In this document: positions 31,204 to 43,229 of the stretch, piece after piece | Position numbering within the stretch: the stretch's first letter is position 1 | Layout of the letters: every line of letters starts with the position of its first letter | Source of the DNA: Marchantia polymorpha subsp. ruderalis | Lineage: Eukaryota; Streptophyta; Marchantiopsida; Marchantiales; Marchantiaceae | DNA length: 64,000 bases | Direction: 5' to 3' | NCBI GenBank assembly: GCA_037833965.1 | Contig: AP031357.1 | Coordinates: forward strand, 8,948,001-9,012,000 | Program-made: the position numbers and the translations under genes | Notes under the pieces: model-generated | Told to the model about the DNA's origin: nothing | The model's database searches: none | Seen by the model: only the letters and a program-made list of their open reading frames with translations

Positions 31204-32857
31204 CCACGCTAGGGCCACACCTAGTTTGCTACGGCCACACCCGCCCGTGTAAGTTGCCTGGATCAAAGCCCCCGAAGGGGGTTGAAGTGGCATGGCAATC
31301 AAAATAGATCAATAGAACGGCAGCACCGGTGGCAGCGGTACAAGCAGCAGCAACGCGGGAGACAGCGACGGCCGCAGCGGCTCCGCGCCCCTCGAAGCCT
31401 CTCGACTACACTCTCCTCTGCCTCGCGGATGAGCTCGGCTTAGCAGCTAGGTTTGAGAGGAGGCGTGCTTTGACGCGCAATCAGTTGTTTGTATGTAGCG
31501 GGTGTGGTCGTAGCAAAAACGGATATGGCCCTAGTCTGCCCCTATGATAAATATAGTTTACTTATATTGCTCACTATATGATCGGACAAGCAACCTCACC
31601 ACATCCTCCCAGCTGCGGTGACTGATGATCCACTCTCCAAGCCAGGGAGCGAGACACACAGGGCTTGGGCAGGAAGTGACATCCTCCGGCCTCGCGCGGG
31701 ATCCCATTCGTCGTGGTGCAGCATCGACGGATTCAGAATCGGAGGAAGATGAATCAGAATCAGACATCCCACCTGTGGGCTTGCCGGCCCAATCTGCTAC
31801 ACGGCGAGGGCAAGTAATCGGCAAATACTCTTGCTGAAGAATAGGAGGAACAGAAAAAGAAAAGAGCACTGGCATTGCGACGGAGGGGGGCGAAGATCAA
31901 ATTTAAAGCAGTTGCGGAAGAACCTCGATGCAACGATTCAACTCGATGTACGATCGAGACACAACTGTTCCCGAGTGAGGAATTTGAATCCCCCACCTCC
32001 CCCATCGACGAAACCAGGAAGTAGCAATTGAATCCGCCCGACATTCCCCTGACTACTAATCAAGAGAACCCGGCCCCTGGCACTAACAGAAGTACTTATC
32101 AGGACTTCGACATTCGAATCCTACACCACGAATTCTGCTCCACCGACAGATTCCCTGAACAAATTAATCGCAGCCGTTGGCCGCGACACGGTGTGCTTCC
32201 ACATCGGATCAGGGTCAACCCGCCTCGGAGGTCGACCTACCATTTGGGAGCCCCCCCTCCCCCCGCGCTTCCGCAGTCACTCCCCCACCACTAAGGGACG
32301 GACATGTGGCCCCGTAGGTAATTTACTCTACGGGCCATGCTCACTAAAGGGAGTGCATGCACACATTCAAAGCGCAGACATCGGATAACGACCTCTAGAG
32401 TTTGTAGACTCACGCATGGCGAGTCGTAGACAGGCATATCCACTCCTGACATAATGTTAGAAGGTCAACACCGAGGACCGGCGGTCCCTCACCCAAATAC
32501 ATGGCGTTGAATTATTACGACCGAATGGCCGCTGATAAGGAGAACCGCGACAGGTGACAGGCGACGGCAGGCCTTAATCAGGCACGATGGGAAGGATACA
32601 CCGACCCGTTCGACGGGGACCGACCAGACAACTGCATCAAAATCGGAAGATCCCGCCTCATTTCCGGCATATTTTCAAAATATTCCTTGGGAACATTCGG
32701 GGAATATTCCAGGCCTTGGAATTTGGGAAACAGGGGGAAACACTCATGCACGCGAACTCGTCTTGAGGCTCTACGACTAGGCAGCACAGTCTCTGCAGAC
32801 AACATTGGTTGATCACAATCGGGGACTCCTCCCCCTCTACGCAGAAGACACAAGGCG
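31204..32857. mobile_element. Degraded element-derived flank of coiled-coil element copy 1
   Basis: GC-rich DNA between the AT-rich block and the start of coiled-coil element copy 1. It contains two closely spaced GGCCACAC motifs near the left border and a minus-strand frame with a CPSPVCLAPW motif (separate entry). The rest has only short, unassigned frames. It looks like old element sequence rather than a host gene, but the family is not established. Confidence 0.4.
31558..31875 (-). CDS. Small acidic protein with CPxPVCxxPW motif (unknown family, copy at left flank)
   Basis: A 105-codon frame. After a Ser/Asp-rich acidic stretch it reads CPSPVCLAPW, then W, then EDVVRLLVRSY. The Cys pair with flanking Pro and Trp suggests a small metal-binding or structural turn. 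A second copy of the same pattern (CPCPVCRVPW followed by FDELRQLLV) is found on the opposite strand at about 49.8-50.0 kb. Both copies lie outside the paired coiled-coil elements and point outward. Two diverged copies keeping the same Cys/Pro/Trp positions support coding descent. Nothing shows its function. The start is uncertain, because splicing could extend it. Confidence 0.35.
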   Translation of the reverse strand: MPVLFSFSVPPILQQEYLPITCPRRVADWAGKPTGGMSDSDSSSSDSESVDAAPRRMGSRARPEDVTSCPSPVCLAPWLGEWIISHRSWEDVVRLLVRSYSEQYK

Positions 32858-33269
32858 TGTGGTACCCCACTTTTGGTAATTTTGAGGAAATTAAAACATT
32901 TTTGAAAAACTGTACCACGGCAGCAATGTAAATAGCCTTCGGTGCATCAAAACAGAGTGAATTCGGAAGATCGCAGAGATTCTCGAGGGACCTCGTAGAA
33001 TCTAGGAGTTGGGTGCAGCGGTAAGGAAGAGCGCCATCCTCCCTGCGAGCTATGCAGTTAGGATCCCTACGGCGCAAGGCGCAAAATCCGCCTTCGGCGC
33101 TGCGTCCGCGGCGGTAGGGAAATCCTTCATATTTAGGTCAACCCCCAAACGTCTTGACTTAGTTAGGGTCTCGTTGGAAAGAGCTCGACGCGCTGATTCC
33201 AACGAGCCCAAGAACGCCAACAACGGATGAGGACTCCGGGAGTTATGAAGGTTGTAAGATACTCAGCTC

Positions 33270-33760
33270 TTCGCCTGTGCACAGGCGGAGAAGTTTTGTC
33301 CTATGCGCGGACGAAAGAAGTTCGCCTGCGCACAGGCGAAATAGGGTTTTGATGTAGGCGCGAAGTTCGCCTACGCACAAGCGTGCGCCTGTGCACAGGC
33401 GTTTCGGCGTCCGCGGAAAATCCGCCTTGGGCCCTAGAAATGCGCCTTGGGAGGTAGAAATTGTACGGCGCCTTCTGCGCCAGCGCAACGCCGCGGACGA
33501 GCAAGGAGCCGCCATAATAGTAAAATCTGTACGGACCGTACGGACGGGACGGATGGATGCGCTCTTGGACGGACGGAGTTGCGGCGGCGAGAGCGCCGAC
33601 CGAGAGACAAGGAACGGACAGTCTGGACGGAGTCGGTTGACCGCGGTCAACGCCTTCCGCGCCAGCGCATCGACGCGGACGGACTTCGCCTGCGCACAGG
33701 AGGGTGAAGTTCCGCGCCGGCGGAGAATCCGCCGAGGAGTCCGCCTGCGCACAGGCGGGA
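33270..33760. repeat. Mini-palindrome cluster, copy 1 leader (CGCCTG-NGCA-CAGGCG)
   Basis: Six-base stems CGCCTG/CAGGCG around a 4-base NGCA loop recur at about 33,272, 33,323, 33,385, 33,687 and 33,742, with another in the coding part near 35,738. CGCCTGTGCACAGGCG is a perfect 16-bp palindrome. One site near 33,369 is mixed (CGCCTACGCACAAGCG). The cluster sits in the leader upstream of the ORF, so a coding explanation does not apply to most of it. Confidence 0.8.
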
Positions 33761-34054
33761 GTTGAACTTTTGTCCGACGTGCGACAAGCGCCGAGGCAGA
33801 GGAGGATTGGATGAGGAGGATTGGCTGAGGAGCGGTGCGAACGAGTGTACCGCGCAAGGCGGAAAATCCGCCTTCGGCGCTGCGCACCCGTGTCCGCGGC
33901 GTAGTACGCTCGCGGAGTTCAAATTCGCCAATTCGAGCGTGAGAGTTAAATCGGCGTCGGCGGAGCGTGAAGCCGCGCGTGAGAGCGGAGACCGTTTTAG
34001 CGTAGAGCCGGCGCGGCCATCAATTGAGTCGTCCTTCACGAGCAAGAGCCGACC

Positions 34055-35000
34055 ATGACCTTCGACCGGGAGGCGGAGAGCGTCCCATTCTTGACTTCGC
34101 GATTCCATTCTCTAGTGCGAGCTGCGCGCGTCCATCTGCTCGCTGCTAAGCATTCTCGACATCGCCGCGCAGAGGATTTCTTGGTGATCGAGGGAGAAGT
34201 GAGTGCGCGTGATTTGGAATTGAGGGAGATTAGAGTTTGCCGAGGCAGAAAGGAGCTCGAGCGGAGCGGGAGGAGAATTAGCGAGCAGGCGAACTCCAAG
34301 AACGCAATGGCGAGACTGGGCCGATTGCGGATGCTGCCGCTCCGACTACCACAGAACGGGCTGCGCGCTTTCGAGGAGCGCCTGATAGCAAGAAAGCTCG
34401 ATTTCTTGCTATGGGGATGGAACTACATCTGTGTGGATATGGTGCGCGAGTGGCTAGAGCCACAGGGACCACCTACGCGCGGATTGCGGCCGCATGTTGA
34501 TCGATGGACGGTCCAAGATTGGGCGCAGGCATTGGGGAGATGTGCCGGCATCCCAGGGCACCTCCTCTTCGATAGTGAGAGCGTCAAGGTGTCCAAGCAG
34601 GACGAGGCGCAATTTGTGGAGCTGTTCAAGCGGGGGAAGTCTACCAAGAATGGTACAAGACCCGCGATTACAAGGATCGATTCCGCCGAACTTTGGCTAC
34701 GGCGCTGCTGCAATTACTGCAGCCACACCGCGCCTGCTACATCACATTGTGGCAGGTCTCTTTTGTGGAGTGCATCATCGAGGGAGCTCCAATTCACTGG
34801 GCGAGCATCCTGCACAGGGTGATGCGACAGCACGCTTTTGAGGAGAAGGGGGGAACTCTAAATCATCTCTCTCCTTTCCTCATCAATTTTTATCGACAGC
34901 GAAATTGTTTGACCGCGGCAGAGCTTGCTCGTTTTCCGCCGTTGTCCGTCGACCATCCCGGGAGGTATGTGCGGGAGAATGAGGTCGACACTGATGCAGA
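34055..35000 (+). mobile_element. N-terminal globular region of the coiled-coil element ORF, copy 1
   Basis: This region codes for a basic, helix-rich segment. Landmarks include LPQNGLRAFEERLIARKL, then WGWNYICVDMVREWL, then WTVQDWAQALGRCAG, and, after a gap, LLQLLQPHR and HLSPFLINFYRQRNCLTAAE. Copy 2 shows the same landmarks in the same order (LPQNGLRAFEERLIARKL is identical), so the segment evolved as protein. The Trp-rich pattern recalls the ORF1-like proteins of plant retroelements, but I cannot assign it to a named domain. It appears broken in this copy. Confidence 0.5.
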
Positions 35001-36179
35001 GGAGTCACCGACTTCTACTCCGTCAAGGCGGAGGGACGAAGGGAGGAATACTCCTGCAGCAAGAGTGCCGCGGAAGCGGCGATGGAGAGAGGAGTCCGAA
35101 GAGGAGCAGCATCAAGAACCCACGGCTCCCATTCGACCGCGGCCGTTGTACGAATCGTACAGCCGGCCGAAGCAGAAGGCGCGTAGGCTTGTGTTACCAG
35201 CCAGCAGCGCGGACACGGCGACGATTGCGACGGAGAAAGGAAGTGCGTCGCCAGAGAAGAACGAGGGAGCGCGGACGTCTGCAGGAGCAACGGACCACGC
35301 TGCACCCTCGACGGACGAGAGGCCGCCTACGGGCCAAGGCCCTCCGGAGTTACCACGTGCGTTCACGAACGGGGGTGTTCCGGAGGAACACGTGCGTTAC
35401 CACGTGCGTTACCACAGGAATCACCCCCGTTCCAACGGAGGAAGGGGAAGGAGCCGGCGGAAGATCCGCCTACGGGACACAGGCCTTCGGGGCCAGACCC
35501 TCCGGCGCACAACGCGCCGCAATTTGCGCCTTCGGCGCCAGGGCCTTCGGGCCGAGGAGATGCGAGCAGGGAGCATGCGGAGGCCGCACCATCGGCGGGT
35601 AATCCGCCGGTAGAAGCGCCTCCGGCGGTAGGGCCTACGGGCCAAGGGACATCGGGCGAGCGGCCCTCGGCTATGTCGTCTTTGGCGATAGACGCCTTCG
35701 GCGCTGCGCCTGCGGCGGACAAGGCGCCGGCATTTGTGCCTGTGCACAGGCCAGGCACAGCCCCCGCGCAGGACCGATCGAGGGAGCAGCACCTGACGGA
35801 GGAGGGGATTGATTGTCTGCGGGACGAAATTTCGGTGCGCGATGCGCAATCAAACCCCGCGCAAACACCCTCCGCTCTATCGCCTTCGGCGGCGGACGTC
35901 GGCGGCAGAGAGGATACGATTGAAGACCGACAAGCGGGCGACGGGGATGTAGCACGGCCACATTCGCCCACCGCCTTAGACATTTTGGCGAAGAGCAGCG
36001 AGGCTGCAGCGGTGCCTTCGGAAGCAGCACACGTCGACGACGTGCAGCCCCACTCGGGACAGTCGCCAACGCAATCAATGGCGACTGAAATCCTCAACTC
36101 GGATGATGACGACGGAGGCTCCACCGAAGCAATGTCGGGAGAAGGGGATACCGAGGAGGAGGAGGAGGAAATTGTTGGA

Positions 36180-36725
36180 GCGCCGGCGGCGGCGCTCTCT
36201 GAGCAGATGATACCGTTGCTGAAGTACTTGGATCGCAAATTCGATAAATACGCCGATCCACTTCAGCCGGGATCTTACATCGAATTAGTGCGCAGGCGGA
36301 CTCGCACTAAAGTCCACACTAGCAAGCTACTAGCTAGGGTGGACCAGGAGTTGAAGGAATTGAGGGAGAGGCATGCCTGTTTATGGGGGCAGTACAACCT
36401 TGAGAGGTAATCGCACGCCCTCGACAGGATGCGGAAGGAGAGATTGGAAGAACTCACCAGGGATGTGGTGCAGACCACGCAGGATTTGATGTCTGAGAAA
36501 ACTCAAAATCAGATTCTGTCAGAAGAGCTCGTGCGACAGACGCGTTTGTTGGCGGAGTGTCAGCTCGCACGGCAGGCGGATGAGGATTTAATCCGCAGGC
36601 TACAGTCAGAGTGTGGCGAATTGAGAGCGCAGCGTGCGGAGGCCGAATCGCAGTTAGTGGTAATTGAAGAGGATCGCAGGCGAGAGGCAGATCGCACGAA
36701 GGAGGAGACGGCGAGGCGTGTCGTC
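36180..36725 (+). mobile_element. C-terminal coiled coil of the coiled-coil element ORF, copy 1
   Basis: The segment has long heptad-like charged stretches, for example LLARVDQELKELRERHACLW, then ARQADEDLIRRLQSECGELR, then AEAESQLVVIEEDRRREADR. It is matched closely by copy 2 on the opposite strand (about 38.13-37.6 kb). The role is unknown; self-association is the natural guess for such a coil. The reading decays after the shared EEM/EETARRV block, where copy 1 meets the junction segment. Confidence 0.55.
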
Positions 36726-37294
36726 CACGCGCAGAGAACACAGGTCCGCACGGAAGGACTCACTAAGAAACAGTCCAGTAACACACCATAACAAACTATT
36801 GAAGAGTTTGAATTCTTAGGCACTTGTCATTCCTAGAATTACTACAAGGGTTACCCTGAAGGCACCTGCTGCAGCGTAACCTGAATTTACAACCAAGGCT
36901 TACACGAAGTAGCAAAACTTCACTTTGGCATTCAGGGGAAAAATCCCGAAGGAGTACAATCAGAAACAATCACTCAAAGGTGTAAGGGGGAAACTGTTCA
37001 AGTATCTAACTCGTCACTGGCTCTTAGCATCGGCAAGCACCCGTAGGTGTAGATCCGAACTACTCAAGTCTCTAACCAATGTACTAGCTCTGAACATTCG
37101 GCCGAAGGCCTTCAGCTACACGATGCGGATCGCTAAGGTGTAGCGCCTCTTGCGTGGTGACAGAACTAAGGACACAAACACGCAGAGAAAATGAGTTCCT
37201 GATCTGCACTTCCGATGTTGGGAAAGATCCCAAAGCAAGACGCCTTGAACTACTTTATACCTTCTAAGTCCTAACTAACACTACACTGCACTAA
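36726..37294 (-). mobile_element. LTR-like junction segment between the two coiled-coil elements
   Basis: About 570 bases of balanced composition separate the 3' ends of the two facing elements and match neither coding region. Read on the minus strand it has a TATAAA box (about 37,255) some 40 bases from its start side, then transcribed-looking non-coding sequence, as in an LTR U3/R region. It could be the 3' LTR of copy 2 or a separate solo LTR that cut off copy 1. I found no second copy in the window with which to fix its ends. Confidence 0.35.
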
Positions 37295-38624
37295 CTATGC
37301 GTCTGCACGGAACCACGCTACACTACACTCCGCGGAACCTGTGTCTCGCCTCCCGCGCGACGGACTGCCGCGCACTAACTCCCTACCCTGCCAGTCTTCA
37401 GCTCGACTGCGCAGTCCCAATCGCCGCAACACCGCGGAAACCTCCGTCTCAAGGGTGGCCATGGTGTCTCGCGCCTTCGACAGAAAAGAATCCAGCTTCC
37501 TTGCTACTCGCCGCCGACTCCGACTATCACCCGTCAACAACCCGGCTGCACGAAGCTCTAACTCACGCAGTGTGAGTCTCTCCTGCGCCGCCACTTCCCA
37601 GTGGGCGTAGCCTTTGAGACAGTGGGTGACTCGCCTCGCCATCTCTTCCTTCGTGCGATCTGCCTCTCGTCGGCGATCGTCTTCAATTACTACCAACTGC
37701 GATTCGGCCTCCGCACGCTGTGCTCTCAATTCTCCGCACTCCGACTGCAGCCTGCGGATTAATTCCTCATCCGCCTGTCGTGCGAGCTGACACTGCTCCA
37801 ACAACCGCGTCTGTCGCACGAGCTCCTCTTACAAAACCCGATTCTAAGTCTTCTTAGAAATCAATGCTTCCGTGACCTTCACCTGCTCCTTGGTGAGCTC
37901 TTCCAGTCTCCCATCCTTCACCTTGTCGTAGTGTTTGTACAATTTCTGATTGAGATTGTACCGACCCCACAAGCATGCATACTTCTCTCGCAGTTCCTTA
38001 AGTTCCCGGTCCACCCGAGCTAGCAACTTGCTGGTGTGGACTTTAGTGCGAGTTTGGCTGCGCACTAACTCGACGTAGGACCCAGGCTGGCGAGGATCCA
38101 CGTATTTCTCCATCTTGCGATCCAAGTATCTCAGCAGAGATACTACCTACTCACAGAGCGCCGCCGCCGGCGCACCAACTAATTCTTCCTCCTCCTCCTC
38201 GGTGGATCCCGATCCCGACACTGATTCCGTGGATCCTCCTTCTTCATCATCCTCCGAAGGGAGGATTTCGGTTGCCATTGATTGCGTCGGCGACTGGCAT
38301 GAGTGGGGCTGCGAGTGGTCTGCGTGTTCTGCCGCCGATGGCGCTCCTTTAGCCTCACTGCTCCTCTAAAATATCCAAGGCGGTGGGTGAATGCGGCCGT
38401 GTCACATCAAGGCGATCGTGCGGAATGTGTCAGCGCGGGGTGTAATTGTGCATCGCGCGCACGAATTTCATCCTGCGGACAGACAATCCGCTCCTCCGTT
38501 AGGTCTTGCTCCCCTAATCGATCCTGCTCCCCCCTTAGGTTCTGCGCGAGGGATGCGTCCGGCCTACGCGTAGGCGCAAATCCCGGCGCTTCATCCGCCG
38601 AAGGCGATAGAGCCGAAGGCGGCC
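36800..38624 (-). mobile_element. Coiled-coil element copy 2, 3' part
   Basis: This is the downstream half of copy 2, separated from its upstream half (46,294-49,186) by the gypsy insertion. It codes, on the minus strand, for the end of the low-complexity region and the coiled coil (LLARVDRELKELREKYACLW; ARQADEELIRRLQSECGELR), then continues further than copy 1 into an Arg-rich tail ending near 37,295. The sequence at its right border matches copy 1 around 35,665, which confirms that it continues across the insertion. It appears broken. Confidence 0.6.
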
Positions 38625-39395
38625 TGCAACCTCCGGGCTGACTCTCACTCAGGTTTACCTCAGATGGCTTTTCGGTAGCTCATCATGATTCTAGAAGACT
38701 AGGATTCCGCATCATACTCATAAGCTAAACACCCTCTCACACAATCTCTCAAGGTATCACTCCAACTCATACACTCATCGACACTCCAAGGTATTGAAAA
38801 TTCGTCACTCTTTCATATATGAAACAAGTCTCTACATATGGACTCTCCAAACTTGCTTGAGAGGCTCTTTCCTACCTCTCTATATATACTACTTGAGAAT
38901 TTACCATAGTAACAAATGGTAATTTCTATCTAACTTACTTTTACGAAGATAAACCATGGTAAGGTTGACTAGTTATCAATATGTGGCAACATGCCATTGG
39001 CCCCCTAAACCTTCTAGATGTTTACTAATCCCTAGATTGAGGTGGCGACATGCCATTTGTGCCTTTCCAACTTCTAGAACTTCCACTTTCCACTAAGTCA
39101 ACATTAGACTTAGTCTAACCAATGGAATACTTCTTACTTTAGTCAAACCAATCAAAACTAAACATGAAGTCCAAAAGTCTTTTCTCTTGGAATCTAGACT
39201 TTTGTACAAGACAAAATAGAAGTGCTCACTCAAATCTTCTAGAACTTCTCTAGTTATTCCGCCAAGCATAGACATTATAGCTAAACTAGCTAGACTTAGT
39301 CATAACTAGCTAGATTTAGTCATAACTATCCTAACCATGATTAACTCCTTGGCTAATTCTAGTTTTATTTCACACATGCAATATCTGGTCTTACA
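38625..39395 (-). repeat. 3' LTR of the gypsy element (771 bp)
   Basis: Bounded by TGCAACCTCC and GGTCTTACA on the + strand, and nearly identical to the LTR at 45,523-46,293. Preceded on its element side by a purine-rich tract (39,396-39,409, GGTCCGGGGGTAAA on the minus strand). It contains a TATATATA stretch and a short AACTAGCTAGA duplication near its right end. Confidence 0.97.
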
Positions 39396-39479
39396 TTTAC
39401 CCCCGGACCAAGATTTCACTACGCCCTCGGAGTGAAAGAATCTGATATTCGATGGAATAATTTCAACTTGTCGTGGTTG

Positions 39480-40620
39480 ACTCGATCGAAGTGACGTCCT
39501 CCTAACTCCTTGATATCATAAGTAAAGTTTTCCCACACCTTCTCAACTATGGAAGGTCCAAAATACTTAGGAAGAAACTTTTTACTAGCTCTCTTGTATC
39601 TAATTGCATCAAAGAGCATCACCCAATCACCTTCCTTGAAGGGCTTCAAGTTCTGATTTCCACTTCGTTTGTCGTGATACTTCTTCTGCAACTGTTGAGC
39701 CCGCTCCACTCGTACCATGGCTAGTGCTCGAGCTTCCTCCAACTCCATCAATTGTTGTTGGCGAGACTTGATGGCTTCTGCTCCATTTGATTTCCTCAAC
39801 CTTTGCTGGATTGTCATGAAAGTAGTCAAGTCAAATTGTATTGGGAGCTTTGACTCAACTCCATACACCATCCGAAAAGGTGGATATCCGGTAGATGTTT
39901 TCCAAGTCGTTCGATACTCCCACAAGATAGCATGCAACCTCTTGTCCCAGTTTTGCTTGCTCCCGTCCATGTCTGCATCCTTGGCCAACATCATACAAAG
40001 AGTGTAGTTGGTCCGCTCCGCCAACCCATTAGCATTGGGTTTGTAGGAAGTAGTCACTCTAGACTTGATGAAAAAATGATCTAACATTGCTTGGATCATA
40101 CTTCTCACAAACTCTCCTCCTCTATCCGACACTAACTCCAAAGGACAACCAAATCTGGTTATGATTCTCTCATACAAAAACCTACCAACCTCCTTCTCAT
40201 TAGTAGATTTTAGTGGTCTTGCCTCTACCCACTTGGTAAGATAATCTGTAGCTATCACAATGAACTTATTTCCACGAGGAGTAAGATTCAAAGGACCTAC
40301 AAAATCTATCCCCCATTTTTTCAAAAGGACCTAACATTAGAACTGAAATCAAAGGAGGGGTTTTCATGGACTTTTTAGCAAAAGCTTGACACACATCACA
40401 ACTCTTGCAAAATTCCACACAATCTTTGAAAATACCCTTCCAATGATATTCAGCATCAAGGATCTTGAAGGCTGTTACCTTCCCCGCAAAATGTCCTCCA
40501 CACACGGCACCTTCGTGAAACTCCTTCATGAGTTGCAATGCTTCGCCTCTTCCAACAGCTCGTCGTAGCAGACCGTCAGCTCCTTGATGAAATAACACCT
40601 TCTCAATGATCATATAGGGT
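39480..40620 (-). mobile_element. Gypsy element integrase region
   Basis: The His/Cys zinc-binding part ends in CKSCDVCQAF. The catalytic core shows the D-D-E landmarks: WGIDFVGPL, then LVSDRGGEF, then NANGLAERTN. A basic tail with GDWVMLFDA and KFLPKYFGP, typical of the Ty3 C-terminal domain, follows. No chromodomain was recognised. Confidence 0.9.
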
Positions 40621-40779
40621 TGACATCTTTTTACCAATGCATTCCTTTCTCTTGAATGCATACCTTGAGGAAATTCTCCTTTGGAAATGAACTCCCAAAT
40701 CTCCTTGTACTCCTCTGGTACCAATGTCACCGTGTTCATGACCAACAAATCTTTGTCCGGGAAAGTGTCATCCACAGAT

Positions 40780-42110
40780 TGATCTCCTCCCTCATCATAA
40801 GCTCTTGACAACAAATCCGCATTAGCATGCTTCTTTCCCGGTCGATCCTCAATGGTATAATCAAATTCCGCTGGTAGTAGTTTCCATCTAGCTATCCTCC
40901 CCTCAGCATTAGGCTTGTTGAAAATATATTTCAAGGCCTTATGATCAGTCACTATAGTGAATTTTCCACCCAACAGATAGTGTCGAAACTTCTTAAGTAA
41001 AAAGATGACAGCTAAAGCCTCCCTTTCGGTCACTTAATAATTCTTCTCTGCTTGTACCATCTGTCTACTAGCATAGGCAATTGGATGATCATGCTTTTCA
41101 TCATCAAATTGACTCAAGGTGCATCCTACAGCAATATTTGATGCATCTGTATACAGAAGAAAAGGTTTACCCAATCAGGTTTCGCCAAAATTGGAGCCGC
41201 CACCAACGCCTTCTTGAGTGCCTCAAACGCCAACTTCGCCTCTTCATCATTGAAGATGAGCTCGTATTCGGTCCCCTTCTTCATGTAACTCGTCAAGGCA
41301 TGAGCTTTGTTGGAGAATGACAAGATGAACCTCCGATAGTACCCCACCATACCAAGGAATTGTCTCAACTTGGTCAACGTCACCGGAAAAGGTAACTCCA
41401 TGATCCTCGTCACCTTCTCTGGATCCACAGCTATACCATTCTTGGAAATGATGTGCCCCAACAATAAGCCTTCCTCACATCCAAAAATGCATTTTGTTGG
41501 ATTGAGTGAAGCTTTGGCTTCCTCCAAACGTTGGAATATTTTGATCAAATGATCAAAATGATCCTCCTTCTTCCCGTACACACAAAAGTCATCTATGAAA
41601 TCTCTCACAAACTTTCCAATGAAAGGTTCAAACACCCTATTCATGAACCTTTGGAAAGTGGCTGGAGCATTACATAGACCAAATGGCATTACTCTAAAGG
41701 CAAAAGTTCCCCATGGTGTGGTAAAGGTAGTTTTCAATTGATCCTCTGAAGCAATTTGGATTTGGTTATAGCCACTATAACCATCTCCAAAACTATACCA
41801 CTCATGGCCTGCTACCTCCTCTAAAATCTCATCTATAAAAGGTAAAGGATAGTAGTCCTTCTTTGTGACTGCATTCAACTTCTTGTAATCTACACATACA
41901 CGTAGTTTACCATTCTTTTTCTTCACTATCACAATAGGAGACACCCATTCCGAATTTTCTACCTCATAGATGAAGCCAGCCTCCCTCAGCTTGTCAATCT
42001 CCTCTTTTACCACCACAGCTGTAGGAGGATTGATTCGTCGTTGCTTCTGCCGAATAGGGCGAGCTTTCTCCTCCAACTCAATGTGATGAGTTTCAAGTGT
42101 CACATGCTTC
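40780..42110 (-). mobile_element. Gypsy element reverse transcriptase and RNase H region
   Basis: RT landmarks in order: EEIDKLREAGFIYEVENSEW, CVDYKKLN, YPLPFIDEIL, MPFGLCNAPATFQRFM and the active-site FIDDF (a YxDD variant). The connection region GMVGYYRRFI follows. RNase H continues with TEREALAVIF, TDHKALKYI and KHANADLLSR. Confidence 0.92.
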
Positions 42111-42499
42111 AAATCTTTGTAACTAAAGGCAAAAATTTTGTATCCAAAAATCTTGCCTTCTCCTCCATGGTAACATTTGGACCAAACTTGAGGGTGGAAA
42201 GTCTTCGACACACCTCCTCCTCGGTCATCTCCACTTTGTCCGGATCTTTCTTCACCCCCGGTCTAGGAAGCAACTCCATGGCAGCAACCACTTGAACTTG
42301 TACATCATCATCTGAAGAGTCGGCTGATGATGTTTCTTGATCAGAAGTTGACATGTCGGTGTCAACTTCTGAAAAACTGCCACTCTCCTCACTCTCAGAT
42401 TCCCAATATTCGTCGGTTGGTCTATCTGAGTCGGTAAGAGAACTTCCTCCTCCTGTCAAAGGAACCTTCACCCGATGGTTCTTTGGGCCTATCCTCAGA

Positions 42500-42850
42500 T
42501 AGCCCTTGTGCCATTGATAAGTAGTTCTCACCGCCCTCAACCAAGGACGTCCCAACAGCAAATCATAACTAGCTTCCTTGAGTACTTGGAAGGAAAGTAA
42601 GGTTTGCACACCTCTCACACTTACCACAACTTTTTCAACCACACCAAGTGGTTTTACCTTCTGTTTGTTGGCCATACCAACAATTATACTTGAAGGTCTG
42701 GAAAGTCGCATCCCCAACTTCATCAACAATCTTTCAGACATTGCATTTACAGCAGAACCACCATCTACTAGCACGTCTGAAACATCATGCCCATCGATCC
42801 TCACTTCGATCTTTGAGGCATGTGTACATACCTCCGAGGCAGTAGCATCC
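42500..42850 (-). mobile_element. Gypsy element aspartic protease region
   Basis: DVSDVLVDGGSAVNAM carries the aspartic protease active-site loop as DGGS (about 42,765) in place of the usual DSG/DTG. A VRGVQTLLSFQVL-type strand and LLGRPWLRAV follow, the normal C-terminal landmark of plant Ty3 proteases. Confidence 0.85.
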
Positions 42851-43229
42851 ACCACACCAACTCTCACATTAGTCATGTGAGCCTTTCCTTTGGATCTTCG
42901 CTTCTTGATCCTTGTGGAGCTAAGGCCTCCTCTCAACTCCTTCCGTATGGCTGGATTTAAAGCAATGAGTTGGCCAACTGTGATATTGGCCTTCTGACTT
43001 CATACATCTTCCACCACGTCATATTTAGCTTGAGAAGATGAAATGGAAAAGTCATTCATGCCCAACTTCTTTCTTGGTACTCTTGGTTGACTAACTCCAC
43101 TTGATCGTGTACTCCGACTTGGCATGTCCTCCATGAAAATTGACTCATCTGCAAATCGAGCACGTTTCTTCTCATGTGCAAGGATATCCACTTTCGACTT
43201 TGAGCTCTCTCCTTTCTCAAAGGTGCATT

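Larger units (their letters stand above)
32858..36725 (+). mobile_element. Coiled-coil LTR-kin element, copy 1
   Basis: This is an element of unfamiliar type and the reference copy for the window. It begins with TGTGGTACCCCAC, a start shared with copy 2 and similar to the LTR start of the gypsy element at 57,445. A leader of about 1.2 kb rich in short hairpins follows, then a coding region. That region has a globular N-terminal part (about 34.06-35.0 kb), a Pro/Ala/Arg-rich low-complexity middle (about 35.0-36.1 kb) and a coiled-coil end (about 36.2-36.72 kb). No protease, RT or integrase is seen, so it would be non-autonomous. It appears broken, with a few breaks, and its 3' side stops short of what copy 2 retains. 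The family link to LTR elements is inferred from the shared terminus. Confidence 0.55.

Noticed and set aside
35363-36238. Long minus-strand frame opposite copy 1
   Set aside because: It is antisense to the conserved element ORF and made of Ser/Ala/Gly from GC-rich hairpin repeats. Copy 2 supports the + strand reading of copy 1.
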